Below, in pieces: positions 11,609-23,410 of a stretch of 64,000 nt of DNA; within the stretch, counting starts at the first letter, position 1, and each line of letters begins with the position of its first letter. Source of the DNA: Jacaranda mimosifolia (Eukaryota; Streptophyta; Magnoliopsida; Lamiales; Bignoniaceae); the NCBI GenBank assembly GCA_018894105.1, contig CM032121.1, positions 32,344,230 to 32,408,229 on the forward strand. Direction: 5' to 3'. Position numbers and translations under genes: made by a program. The notes beneath the pieces were generated by a model, which made no database searches, was not told where the DNA came from, and saw nothing but the letters and a program-made list of their open reading frames with translations.

Positions 11609-12566
11609 GAAAGAGGGGGAAGGTGAAGGGGGAAAAAGTTGCATAATATATGTCTCAAATTATAACTATCTAACAATATTATAGGTTAATGAGTAGATAT
11701 CATACTTACATCTACCATTAATATTTCCTGTAGGATGATATAACCATGAATAGTGGACAGTAGAATTCTATGATGCTAAAAGAAATGCAAGCATCTTGAG
11801 AAAGTAGGAAAGAGAAGAAAAATTACACATAAGATAGAGAGAGAGATGTCAAAAAAGAATAAAAAAACACAGAAGACCAAATTTTGTGGTGGAAAATTAA
11901 GATAAAACGAGTGAAGGTGTACTCAACCCATCTATTCAAACTTCCCACCTTATTACTGCTCATGATATAACTCAAAACCCTTACAAACAAAACATACACC
12001 AGATGTCTAGACACATACTATATCATATTCATAGCTCCATACCTTCAGTTCGATACCCAAAAACATCAATAGCCTAAAAACTCATAGTATTTTGTTTATT
12101 TCTTAACAAAATCAAAAACCCATTCCAAACCAGAACCTGCACTAATATCCCCCTTCAACCCTTAAAATGGTTTTGAGTTTTATTTGTGATAAAAAATGTA
12201 AAATCGAAGATTTACCTCACAGAAGACTTCGTTCCTAAGTGTTCAAAATAGTTTTCAGATGGTGGTTTGTCGTTCTCCTGTGCTCCAAAGGTTCTCGTCT
12301 CCTCGTTCCAAAACTTGTTCCCAGACTCCCCTTTTGTTCCAAAACTTGTTTCAGATTCCCCCTCTGTATGCGATGGGTAGTGTAGATTGGAACAAGAAAA
12401 TTTAATTCTTTTTAGCATTTACAAACAAATTATTTTTCTCATCTTTCTCATGGTAAGAACAAAAAAAATCGAAATAAATTCTAAATATTTTTCAGAAAAT
12501 CATCACATACTTGAAAAACCTTTTCTTTTATGTTCCCACAAAAACTAATTGGAATTTTCAATTCCA
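11609..12566. other. Non-coding stretch with one short unrecognised frame
   Basis: No supported gene. A 68-codon minus-strand frame (12212-12418) contains an internal short duplication, FGTKGESGNKF-like, caused by two copies of TTCCAAAACTTGTT. It matches no family I recognise. GC content is slightly higher around 12220-12370 than in the surroundings. Confidence 0.5.
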
Positions 12567-12944
12567 TGTTGGACTTCTATTAATTGAGTTTTCTAATTTT
12601 ATTAGAATGAGCTAAATTAGTATGTTATATGAGATACAACTCATAGAGGCCTACTTTGTTATTGACCTACTATTATTAAGGCTCCTTTAGATAGACTTGG
12701 TTTTTAACAGCTAGTGTAGGTCAAATCCTAGAAAACCCGTAAAGGGAGGGCCCTAGGATTTCACTATATATTGGCTAGGTTCCCACTTCACTCCATACTC
12801 TAATAATATTGCTTGCCCCATTGGCAATCATTCAAAGAATTATGTTGATCATCAATTCAAAGTGAAAGTTACGCAAAAGTAGAGTTATATATTGTGTTCT
12901 AAATTCATAGTGTAAAGATACTGTGATTAGAAGTTTTACTAATA
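12567..12944 (+). repeat. LTR of a plus-strand retroelement
   Basis: Starts TGTTGGACTTCTATT and is followed by a Met-tRNA-type primer-binding site at 12947. A TATA-like CACTATATATTGG lies at about 12763-12775. The exact 3' end of the LTR is uncertain by a few bases because the junction is degraded. No second copy was found downstream, so the element is truncated or its 3' LTR is unrecognisable. Confidence 0.6.
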
Positions 12945-12946
12945 GT

Positions 12947-12958
12947 TGTTATCAGAGC
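12947..12958 (+). other. Primer-binding site, Met-tRNA type
   Basis: TGTTATCAGAGC differs in one base from the plant copia consensus TGGTATCAGAGC. It fixes the plus orientation of the LTR at 12567-12944. Confidence 0.65.
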
Positions 12959-15900
12959 AGGACACTTATGAATTTAGAACCTTAATTATTATTGTTTACT
13001 TGTTTCTAAATTTATTAGTTCCTACTATGTTCTTGTTCAATAATTTTAGATCATTCATCTAAGAACAAATAATATAGTTTCTTGAACAAGAATAAGTTAG
13101 AAATGATTTTGGTTAGCGTTAGCCAGTAAATAACTTTTCTTTTTGAAAACTAAATGGAGAAACAACTTATAATCCCAAATCTGTTGTTAGTCTTGGATGA
13201 AATTATTGTCAAATTGAATTTTGAACCATAAAAAACATGGGTCATCATGGTGATCAGAATCGCAAGTTTATTTAGCTTAGCATGAGTTTGGATGCGATCC
13301 ATTTGTTTCGCTTAGTTACTTTGTCCTACTCTTTGTTTGATTAAATCATTTATAGTTAGCATAGTGATTAGATTATAGTGTGAATTTCGAACTACATGTA
13401 TGTTGAGATTATAGATATTCTTATTTATGCTAGTTGATTACAAAGAGTTTGTCTTAAGATGCGTTGCAATGCCTAGAACTATATGTTGCATACGATGGGA
13501 AAATTATTTTAGAGTTATTCTCATTGATAGAAAGAGGAATAGCAACCTCTTAGTTTTTTCTGGTTTTGAGTGGGCACAAGAAAGTACTGCAATACTGAAG
13601 CTTTCTTTCGTTCTAAAAATGTTAGAAAATTTTTTCCTCAAATAATGGCACTATCTATCAGCATTCATTATTTGTTTGCATATATATATATATATATATA
13701 TGTATTATAGGGACATTTATAGAAATATATATTGTCCAAACCATAGCATGGTAATTACAAATATTATACTTTTGCAAATTACATGCCTTCTATCTTCTTA
13801 TTTGTGCATAACTTCTAAGTAATAATTGTTTTATAAATTATTTTATATTATGGAATTAATTCTATATCGTCTACTTATGGATTTTGTATTATCTCCATCA
13901 TAGTATACAAGTAATAATGCAATCTAGCTTTTATGGGAGTCAATTTGGTTGTGGAATGCAATTAAATTGTGTCGATGACTCTGAGGAGTAAATATTGTAC
14001 CATACTTATTTTGATGGTCTTTTGCATATATATGGTATCATATGCAATTTGGTGTTTTCCAAAAGTACATATTCTTCGTATTTGATTTTGTGGGAATCTT
14101 GTATGCACATTTTAACATATACAAGTAGGGAAATTATTTTTGCACTAAGCTATGTGTATATTTTATAAGTTGAAATAATAATTACACCAAAGTGTTCTAT
14201 TCATTGAGACTCGTCTTATATGACACATACATATTGACGAGTTGTTATAAATATTTGATTTTGTGGGAGTCTTGTATACTTATTTTAACATATACAAGTT
14301 AGGCAATTATTTTTATACTAAGTTATGTGTATATTTTATAGGTTGAAATGATAGTTACACCAAAGTGTTCTATTCATTGAGACTTGTCTTATATGACACA
14401 TACATATTGACGAGTTGTTATAGATTATTGTACATTCTTGCCTGCCCAAAAAGGGTTTAGTATGTACAATAATTTGGTGGTGTTGGTTGCAAAATATATT
14501 GATGGGAATGTACTGGTATAGAGAGTCCGTTCTTCTAAAGAAGTCAACATTTTGAAAATCGCATATTTCTATATCTTTCTTGCATAGAGAATCTAGAGTG
14601 TGTGTGATATACTCTGCTCAAAGATGAGTCTGCCATGACATGTTTGGATTCTCTAATGAATAAGCTATGTTGTTCCAATATTGTTCCTATCAATTGCCCA
14701 GTTAAAAAAACACATATCTTGCATTCTTGTTATTAATTATACTAAAAGAAGAAGACATACTATGTACAACACACTCTGCCCAAAGGGGAGTTTTTCATGA
14801 CATTTTTGAATTCTTGATCTAGTAAGCTAATATCTTTTCTTGAGCTTATTCTATTTATGGTCTTGCATTTTGCTAAACATGTTCACTATCAAGTTGGAGC
14901 CTTTTATTGATTGCTTAATCGATAAAAATAAGGTTTTGATGTGGGCTTCAAAATGATTAGTGATGGATAACACATAATGTTTATCGTGATAATTATTAAT
15001 GTAAACATAGCCTTGTAGATAATTGAGGGAATTGTTTTGGGTAGTAGGATTCAATCACACTAGTGTCCTAGTTAGTAAGAAATCCATCTTATGTTTAACT
15101 AGCTATTGATCTTACTGTTAGAGGAGTTGATTGCGATGGAATTTATTTGATGATAAGCCTAAAACTAAAGTTGTATGAAGAAAGAATTTGGTTTCATAAT
15201 TTGATGTTATATACATAGCATTTTATTTTGCATGAAGTAATTGTTTTCGTATTGGAGGATCAATGAAGACGTTTTAGGAATTATTAACCTTAGATTATAA
15301 GGATCCGTATTTTTTTTTTATTTATCTTGGATATCTTTGATTTGTTTAGTCATAAAGTTTATTTTGAGAATTTCACCCTCAAATCCAATAAGGTCCTAGC
15401 ATATATGGGGCATCTAAATTGATAGGATAAAATGTGAAAGACAATAAAATTATTCACAATGAAAAGTGAGCTTTTTCTTGACATCAAAAGTTGTCATGAA
15501 AATTTTATTTACATGCATTTATGATTTGTAAAAGGAGAAAAGGGTTTATATATTATGGAAGGCCTATTCTATTCTAAAGGTCAAGAAGATGCATATATTG
15601 TCCAAATTGATGTAGAATTTTTCTTAAGAAATGTCTTATATCCCTTTTAGTTATTGCAAATTTGTCTGGAATTATTGTTTGTCTGAATAGAAATTAATTC
15701 TACTTAAAAATAAAATAAAAATTCAATTTGGTTTGAATTTGTTTCAATTTGCATAAATTAATTTTTTTTAATGACATTTATCTTAACTTGTTTTAATTTG
15801 GATCATAAAGCTATTGCTTATTATTTTAGTCTAGTGCCTTACATTAAAAATTTAGACTTTCTTCGGTAAATATTTTATATAATGAAAGGCCCTTATTTGT

Positions 15901-16640
15901 TAAAGAATATGCTTTCATATAGTGAGATAATGTTCAAGTTATATTATTGGAAAGAATTAATTAAGATTAGCATTTTTATTCTCTTGTTTTTGAGCATTGA
16001 AGGTTTTATTAAACTTATCTTGTTAGTTGCCTAAGTTTTTTAATGGGATGATGCTTATGGTTTTAATCTTCTTGAGAATCCTGGGATATTTTTTCATTAA
16101 GTTTCCTCATATTATGGAATAAAAATTATTTACAGCTCATGATCATGACTTTTACTGATATTTCTCGATCTAAGGAATCTTCCTAAAAGCTTTAACCTTT
16201 CCTTTATTATCTTTTCAAATGAGGTGGAAATTATCTTAAAAGGAGATAAAGTGTTGCCACTATGGTGAGTTCTATGATGAATATTTTAAGATTCCACATT
16301 CTTTATATTTGTTCACCAATTACTTAGGCAAGAAGCTATTGTCCTATGTGTCACGCTTGTGGTTTTGAATAAATTGATATGGATATAATTGAAAATTTCA
16401 ACTAGAGGATGTCAATTTTTAGGCTAGTATATAGCTTTTGATCCTATATTACTAGCTATTACTTCATTGATGGCAATCTAGATTTCTTAAGGAATTCAAA
16501 TTATTTTGTCATACATGAAAACTTTAAAGGCTTGAGTTTCAATTGACGAACTTCCTATGACACAGTGTGATAAAATTGGACGTTCCTATATCAGTGTTTA
16601 TATGATTAATATTGTCACTTTTATTTATTTTTAAGGACAT
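12959..16640 (+). other. Non-coding interior of the plus-strand retroelement (LARD-like or fully decayed)
   Basis: About 3.7 kb downstream of the primer-binding site without any recognisable gag or pol motif on either strand. Three dispersed copies of a motif like TGCCCAAAAAGGG or CTGCCCAAAGGGGAG (about 14440, 14610, 14785) suggest an ancestral repeat. The 173-bp tandem duplication at 14079-14424 lies here. An AT dinucleotide run occurs at 13679-13702. Either this is a large retrotransposon derivative lacking genes, or a very old copia interior. The right limit is arbitrary. Confidence 0.4.
14079..14424. repeat. 173-bp tandem duplication
   Basis: Two adjacent copies (14079-14251 and 14252-14424), both starting TATTTGATTTTGTGGGA and ending GACGAGTTGTTATA. 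They differ by scattered substitutions, so the duplication is not recent. No coding content. Confidence 0.9.
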
Positions 16641-16754
16641 TTTGAAGAAGTGGATACACCAAAATACCTAAAATTCATACTAAAATTAACCTAAACAAAA
16701 GGTCAGTCACAATTCCCAATGATACCCAAATGCCTAGGTCATCGAAAAACCGAG

Positions 16755-16766
16755 GCTTTGCTACCA
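16755..16766 (-). other. Primer-binding site of the 3.1-kb minus-strand LTR
   Basis: The minus strand reads TGGTAGCAAAGC shortly after the LTR end, a degenerate form of TGGTATCAGAGC; the other long-LTR element in the window has TGGTATCGAAGC in the same place. Confidence 0.6.
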
Positions 16767-16770
16767 CTTC

Positions 16771-19700
16771 TGTGGTACCCCACCCGGGATAGCACATAAG
16801 CTTAAGCGCCACTCAGTTCAGACTTAAATCTTAACCCAATACAAGCAATAGGCCCATCAAATTTTTTTTTTCAAAATTATCAGAGATAGCAACGAGCTTC
16901 AACCTAAACAATCCTCAACAAAAGTACAGTTTACATGCATTAAATGATTCCATAGCATTCATCATTCCATACATACCACAAACTTTAATTTCATCCTGTC
17001 ATATCACAACATCACTGAGTTTAGAACTTAACATACAATTGAACCCATAACAATTACAAACACCTATTCTATTATTAGAAACAACAACGGATTTCATCTT
17101 AAGCAAACCTCAACAAAAGTATTATATACAAACCATAACTGATCCCATAATATTCAGCATAACATATATACAACCTGCAGATGTTAAATTCAGACCTAAC
17201 ATATCACAACATCTCTAGGGTATACAAAATGTCCAAGAGTACCCATAAGCATATACAACCATTTTTCTATTACAAAATGTGTTCGCCAATCCAAGTCTGG
17301 AGTTCAAGTTCATCACTTAGCCCTGTCTGAGAAAATCAAAGAAATAGAGGGGTAAGTCCAAAAGACTCAGTGAGGGATATTCGTAATAATAAGCAATAGG
17401 AATCTGTCGAGAAAGAATCAACTCAACATATCATAATTTAACAGTCAAAACAAGAACATATCAGATACAAATAATAGTTTTAGCAAATAGGAATCTCTCC
17501 TTCCTTATTACTCCATGAACAGTTTACAAACAATCGGATATAGTCGAAACAAAATAATCCCGAGTAGCATATGTCGTCCAACGAATCAAAACATGACAGG
17601 TATATTAGATTCTCTTTATACCAGTCAGTTAATCAATCAGTTAGTCAGTCGGTCAGTCAGTTAATAAGCCAATCAGTCGGACAGTCAATCAATCAATCAA
17701 TCAATCAATCAGTTAATCAGATATGTCAGCACGTCCTGAGCATAACAGCTGGGAACAACTTATCTGCTCATCCCAAGCTCAATAATTGGGAACAACTTAT
17801 CCCAATCAGTTAGTCAATCTTACCAAAACGTGACAGCACAGTACATGGCAGATGCCCATACAGTCCGCATAGCGCATTGCTAATGCTCAGGGGGAAATTC
17901 CTAGCGCCTCATTGATACCGGATAAAACAAGTATGCCAACAAGGTAAGAAATAACAGTACAATATAGTACAAAAATGCCGAAAAGGTAATACGATATTAG
18001 TAAACAATTCAGATAAGGCAGCATGGCCATTTAAAGTTGTAATGGATAACACGTGTGTCGGCAAGGCAATAGATAACAATACAAGACGGTACAGATAACA
18101 AGACAGTAATAGGCAAAGGGCAATACAGATAACAAGCCAGAGTTTTGGGTGCCAGAACAGACAGGATTCTGAATCGATATCAAGCGATAACCCTCATAGG
18201 GGTGTACACCTCATATAATAGATAACGATCGAGATCTCAAATATTTCTCAAATTTCAACAAATTAGGATACAGTACAGTATAGAAATAGAAACCCTCACA
18301 GGGGTTTATCACGATAGCAGATAGGTATGAGAAAGTACCAGATTGGCAGACCCTCACCTCCGTAGTCTCAGAAAAAGCAACCCACAATCAGCAATCTACT
18401 GGTCAACATTACCCACTTCTTCATCACCTAACCAAAAGAGTATATTTACTGTTAAAATCCTCATTCGACCCTTAATAATCCTTAAAAATTACAATTATAC
18501 CATTAACAATCTAAAATCACTAATTGCTCGGCTAATACGGTAGTTTTAGGGTTGGCTCGACATAAACATTATGGAATCGTTCTAATCATGCTAGTCTCAA
18601 GAACGGGATAATATCAGGTCTTTAATTACATAATTAACCTCGTATTATTACACCAAATCAATAATAATGGTCCAATCGTCTTTAATAATCAAAATTTATT
18701 CTTAGGTTTCAAATCCATAAAATTAGGGTTTTCATTCTCCAATTAACTAAATTAACCCAAAATCATCATATATTAATACAAATCCGACTTCTCTAAACTT
18801 GTCTAAACTTGTAATGGTACATGCATGTTCCGAATCTTGGTTCCATATCATAATCTATATCTTCATGTGTCACAATACAAGGTTTATGGGATAAAACGGT
18901 ACAACATATATGTATGTATATAATCCCCAATCTAGTTCTTTTACCTAAGATTTGATTATTGAAGCTCCGAAATCACAAACTAAGAACACCACCATCGTCG
19001 CGACGAGCTGAAGATACTGGCTTAGCTCCGCCGCCAGAGACAGTCACCAACACCACCAAAAGATGCATTTTAACCTCATCAATCCATATCCATGGTCAAT
19101 TTCAAGCTCAGCTGCTAGGAAGGCCCTTAATTGGCCGAAAAATGCCACTGACTTCCTCAATGCCGCCGCCATACCATCACGCCCGATTTAGCTCCGTCGA
19201 TCACCAATTCACAAAATTAAGCCCACCAACTCGTTCACCGAGCTGAACCCATCAAGACTCACATTTGGTCGGTCCCCAGAAGTCGTCGGAACACCACGTC
19301 AGCCACCTTCCGCTGTGACTCAACTCCGTCCTTGATTTTTTGGCTATGCATCATCGGGTTTATGCTACATGTGGTAACGACTTGTTCACCGTGAAGAGAT
19401 AAAAAATATGGTTGGTTTGGTTTTTTCATTTCGGGGTGTCGTCGGGGTGGTCATTAGAGAGGAGAGAAAAATGGTGCTCGGTGGAGGAGAAGAAGAAATG
19501 AGGAAGAAATTGGGGGGGGGGGGGGATGAAAATGGCATATTTAAAGGGTAACTTTTAGAAATTCTCAATTGGCCCCTAAATCTTTCTTCCAGCTTATAAT
19601 TAAGTCCTCCAAGTTTTCCTTAATCTTCAATTCGGTCCCAAGACTAAGTTAGTGCCTAACATTAGCCCATTTGACCAAAAAATATCTCACTTTGACGCAC

Positions 19701-19876
19701 AAAACTCCCTAGTGTTTGTCAATCAAGCTTTCGCCAATTGCGATTCGACCCCAAAACTTTCAATCTCCTTGCAATTAAGTCCTTTTCATTTATTTTTGAG
19801 TCCTAAAATCCGACCAACCGATATCTTTATTTCTAAATCCTCATTTTCTCAAATACCAAATTTTATGGGTGCTACA
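16771..19876 (-). repeat. Long gypsy-type LTR, minus strand, interior lost
   Basis: Read on the minus strand it starts TGTAGCACCCATAAAATT at 19876 and ends GGGTACCACA at 16771, followed by a primer-binding site and about 90-130 bp of leader. The 3106-bp length, TGTARCACC start and leader layout resemble the LTRs of the element at 34108-45700, but the two are not obviously the same family. No internal coding sequence or second LTR follows below about 16640. The LTR's outer edge abuts dispersed repeat block D (19877), which marks the insertion site. Several short frames inside (17571-17813, 18959-19246, 19652-19891 and others) are not genes. Confidence 0.7.
17626..17720. repeat. (TCAG/TCAA)n simple repeat inside the LTR
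   Basis: Imperfect tetranucleotide repeat of TCAG, TCAA and TTAA words, ending in a run of six TCAA units (about 17687-17712). It produces a spurious QSVNQSVSQSVS-type frame. Confidence 0.85.
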
Positions 19877-20503
19877 CATACGCATGATTAACATATAACT
19901 ATAACTTATAAAAATCTACTTAACTAATCTATACAATGATTAGAAAGTGAAATGTACCATTAATAGGCTTAACTTCAAGGACCATTTTCCTTTCATTAAG
20001 TACGATGGTAAACTAGAATTCTTTCTTTTGTTTTTCCATTCAGGTATGTATATCCATTTCTCTTATTTGTTGCCTTTAACATTTATTTAAGAAACTTTTA
20101 GAATTTTTCTAAAAGAATATTATAATAAATTATAATAAAGAAAAAAAATTAAATTCTTAAGCACCAAAATTTATAAGTCCAAACTTTAATACTACTTTAA
20201 TTATTATACAAAGTCATTTAATAATTCAAAAATATATATTTTAATTGATCATATAATCTAAAATAAAAGAAATTAAGTTTGGTATAAATTATTTATACAC
20301 AGAAAACGGAGGAAGGAGCTAAAATTTAGGGGAGGGGGGATGAAGAGAATTCATTTTTAGAGGGAACCGAATTTTTGGAAGAAATTAACTTAAATTATTA
20401 TGTTGAACTAATAACAAAAAAAATTGTTAACATTTTTTATGGGCCAAATTTAGGAGGGAATACAAAGTTGGAGGAAAACAAAATTAAATTGTCATCCAAA
20501 ATC
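19877..20503. repeat. Dispersed repeat block D, copy 1
   Basis: Closely similar to 59417-60030 and 62825-63430 along its length: shared landmarks include AATGATTAGAAAGTGAAATG-like, GAATTTTTCTAAAAGAATAT, AAGCACCAAAATTTATAAGT and TTTTTATGGGCCAAATTT. The copy begins exactly where the minus-strand LTR ends, and the other copies continue leftward into block C, so the LTR element inserted into this repeat. The family is not recognised; it carries no ORF of note (the frame at 20375-20605 is chance). Confidence 0.85.
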
Positions 20504-20603
20504 AATAACAAAAAAAATTGGTCGCAATTTGCATTCAACCAACTTTTGAATCAAGAAAATTTTGGCGAGAATATAAATTTAATATTACATAAAACTAGTA
20601 AGT

Positions 20604-20964
20604 AGAGAAATTGTTACCATTGCTCAACCCCAATTCTTAAAAAGAGATTAGTTCAAACCCATAAAGAAAGTTCAATTTACTAATTAACTACAAAATTGGT
20701 CAAGCCCAATTAATAAAAAGAAGATGGTGAAACCCAATTAACCAAACCTGTAAATTATTGTGAAGACTAATTCATGAAGAACGTCCAATTTACTTATATA
20801 TTGAAAAATTGGTCAAGCCTGGTTAATAAAAAGAGTTGGTGAAGCTCAATTAACCAAATCTGTAAATTATGTAAAGACTAATTTATTAAGAATGCCCAAT
20901 TGACTAACTTACTAAAAAATTATCAAGCCCAATATGAGAGAGAGAGAGAGAGAGAGAGAGGAAG

Positions 20965-20995
<31 letters not shown>

Positions 20996-21360
20996 TGGTG
21001 AAACCTAACTAAATTTGTAAATTGATGTGAAATCCAATTCACATAAAAGTTTGTCAGGCCCAATTATTTAAGAAGAAAAAAAGAAAAGTAATTAGGTGAA
21101 ACTAGATTAACCAATTTTTTAAGTTAAGAAATAGACCAACTATTAAATAAAGTCCAATTCACTAATTTCTTAAAACATTGGTAAAGCCAAATTCTTAATT
21201 GAAGTCTAATTCACCAATTTATTAAAAAAATTCATCAAACACAATTCTTAATTAAAAACTTGAAAGGGCATGATAACCAATTTTTAAATTAATGTAATAA
21301 AAATTGGTGAAATCTAATTCTTAAACAAAGCCCAATTAACCAATTAAATATAAATTTTCA
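20604..21360. repeat. Degenerate minisatellite, about 112-bp period
   Basis: Units beginning GGTCAAGCCCAATTAAT recur at 20698, 20811 and (as ATCAAGCCCAAT) 20922. Each contains GGTGAARCYCAATTAACC, CTGTAAATTA and a GTCCAATTTACT-like word in the same order. Further right the periodicity decays into irregular GCCCAATT/ACCAATT motifs up to about 21360. No coding potential. Confidence 0.75.
20935..20994. repeat. (GA)n(GAA)n compound microsatellite
   Basis: About 13 GA units (20935-20960) pass directly into about 11 GAA/AAG units (20961-20994). It sits in the third unit of the 112-bp minisatellite and interrupts it. Confidence 0.95.
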
Positions 21361-22950
21361 AAGATGAGGCCATTGGAACCATGCATTAAGAATAGATGCA
21401 TAGTTATTGAGGCTATTATGGAACCAAAAAAAATCTTCCCCTAGGCCTCAATCAAGATATAGGAAATAGAAGGACCAAATTTGCATGATCATCATAAACG
21501 AAAAAGGCCCACACTAATCAATTCATTCAATTGGTTGGGCCTTATAGGCTTGTAGCAAGACATTGATTATGGAGATCGGTTGCTCTTGAATTAATGGAGA
21601 CTAATTCAAGAGGGATTAAACTAAAAGGATTTTTAATTAATCAAAATATTTGATATTCAATTAAATCGCAAAGAGTTGTGGGCTTATGTCTAATTGATTA
21701 GTGAACCTAATGAGTCATACACTAAAGTCTTGGATCACACTAGTAAATTTAGAGAAGTTATCTAAAGAGATAGATAAATTAAGTAGCCAAGTGGAGGAAG
21801 CGAGTTCTTGACTAGTTTAATTCATCAACATGGTTTGATTAATTTAAGGAGTTAAATCAATTAAATTAATTTAAGGAGTTAAACTAAGTCAATTAAATAA
21901 AAGAGTTAATTTAATTGAGTTATGTGATAAATTAAATTAGTCTTATTAATTTAAAGAGTTAATAATTGGTACAAGAGGCGAGTTAATTTTGGAGGAAAAG
22001 GTTAAATGAATGAGTCCATTTAAATGTAGAAATATTTTATTGGCCATTTAAAATGAAGATTTTACTTGGTGCAATTAAATATTCCATATAGGATGTGAGG
22101 TGGCATCTAAGTGGTCCAATTAGAAAGGAGAAGAATCTAGAGTATGGCTAGTATGACTAGATGCTCTAAAATCTTCACATGAGCATTATAAATGTCCCCA
22201 TATGGACCAGATGCTCTAGAATCTTCACATAAGCATTATAAATGTCCCCATATGGACCACAATGGTCAGCCACTTGCTCCCCAAAATCACACATTTTTCG
22301 TTTCATCTTCCCTCCGAAATTATTCTCTCCTCCCTCCTCCAATTTGCTAGTTTTTTTTCTCAAACACTCTCTTCTCTAAATTCTCCTTAGATCCAAGTTC
22401 TTTTAGTTTGGATTTTGATCTAAGTGTGCCTTCCTACGGTGTATGGATATTATTAGACATATTACAATTGGAGTGCTCTAGTGTGAATCAAGGTGTTGAT
22501 CCATTGGAGCCGATTCGGAGAAGAATTGGTGGCATTTTTGGAGCACCAAGGTTGCCGATTATTGGAGCATATAGGCAGCTGTTTTGCTAGTTTGAGATAG
22601 CATTTTTAGCTTGTAGACGGCTTGAAGATAGTGATCTTCTTCCCCTACATTAAGAAATTCAACTTAGGCAACAATCTTTCTCTTTTGAAATCCAACTTAG
22701 AGGCGTAAGATGATCCCAGTGTTGATGAGTTCAAGTTTATGTTTAAGTTTCAATTGTTGAAATTTTAATTTTTCATTATGCTTGGCATCTTGAATTCATC
22801 TTCACCTTCATAGGTTGGGTAGTAGGACTTGCCCTGGGTCAATGTTGAGTCTGATACTAATCAAGGAAAGAGGTGGTTGAATATAAGAGAGAGCCCTACC
22901 TCGGTTGGTGGCTATGCCTCTTCGGTAGGATATGGTGGATCGCTTGATTG
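21361..22950. other. Unassigned stretch, retroelement-LTR-like in composition
   Basis: No recognisable protein. The stretch has features often seen in plant LTRs and leaders: a TATA-like CATTATAAATG at 22182-22192 (repeated 50 bp on), a downstream C/T-rich leader (CTCTCCTCCCTCC at 22324-22336) and a moderately GC-richer segment to about 22930. No inverted TG...CA ends or primer-binding site were found, so this is a suggestion only. A 60-codon frame at 22408-22590 has no known motif. Confidence 0.3.
22156..22255. repeat. 50-bp tandem duplication
   Basis: Two copies (22156-22205, 22206-22255), each containing AGATGCTCTARAATCTTCAC and GCATTATAAATGTCCCC. It duplicates the TATA-like motif of this stretch. 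A few substitutions separate the copies. Confidence 0.9.
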
Positions 22951-22989
22951 ATCCATCTATAAAAATTAAAATCCAAAAACTAATAGACT

Positions 22990-23410
22990 ATTATTATAAT
23001 AAACTATAATTTACAATTAAAACAATCAATATCGATAAATACATTTTAATACAAACCATGCTACATCAAAATAAAATTAAATGCCTTACCAAGAACGTAA
23101 TTTAATCTTCATAAGAGCTAGCAAATTCATTAGATCATTTTCTTCATCATCATTAAGTTCTACCTCCTCTTGCTCCTTATCATCACTGCCAACTCCATCA
23201 AACCATTATACATGTGACAAATCCACATCCTCCAGAAGATGAATATGATCTATTCCACAAGCTTATCAGGAGTTATTGTATCAACATGTGATACCATATC
23301 ATTTTAATATGCCACTTCTAATTCATCTTCAATTCCACTCAACCTCTTTCTTTTGATATGTCACTTAATTTTTTTGGGTATGAAATATAGTAAACATGTC
23401 TAATACTTTC
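22990..23410 (-). pseudogene. Possible CACTA (En/Spm-type) transposase C-terminal fossil
   Basis: The minus strand encodes, in broken frames, HVYYISYPKK near 23380 followed by an acidic tail with VELNDDEENDLMNLL near 23130-23170. Plant CACTA TNP2/TNPD-type proteins end with a Q-V-Y/F-Y-x-x-Y/D-P motif and an acidic tail, so the order fits, but the match is short and interrupted by stops. It could also be a fragment of another gene. Confidence 0.3.

Noticed and set aside
16676..16680. CATAC as left target duplication of the 3.1-kb LTR element
   Set aside because: Five bases match the right flank, but block C sequence expected to the left is absent, so the match is probably chance.
17571..17813. 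80-codon ORF with QSVNQSVSQSVSQ repeats
   Set aside because: Translation of an imperfect TCAG/TCAA simple repeat inside an LTR.
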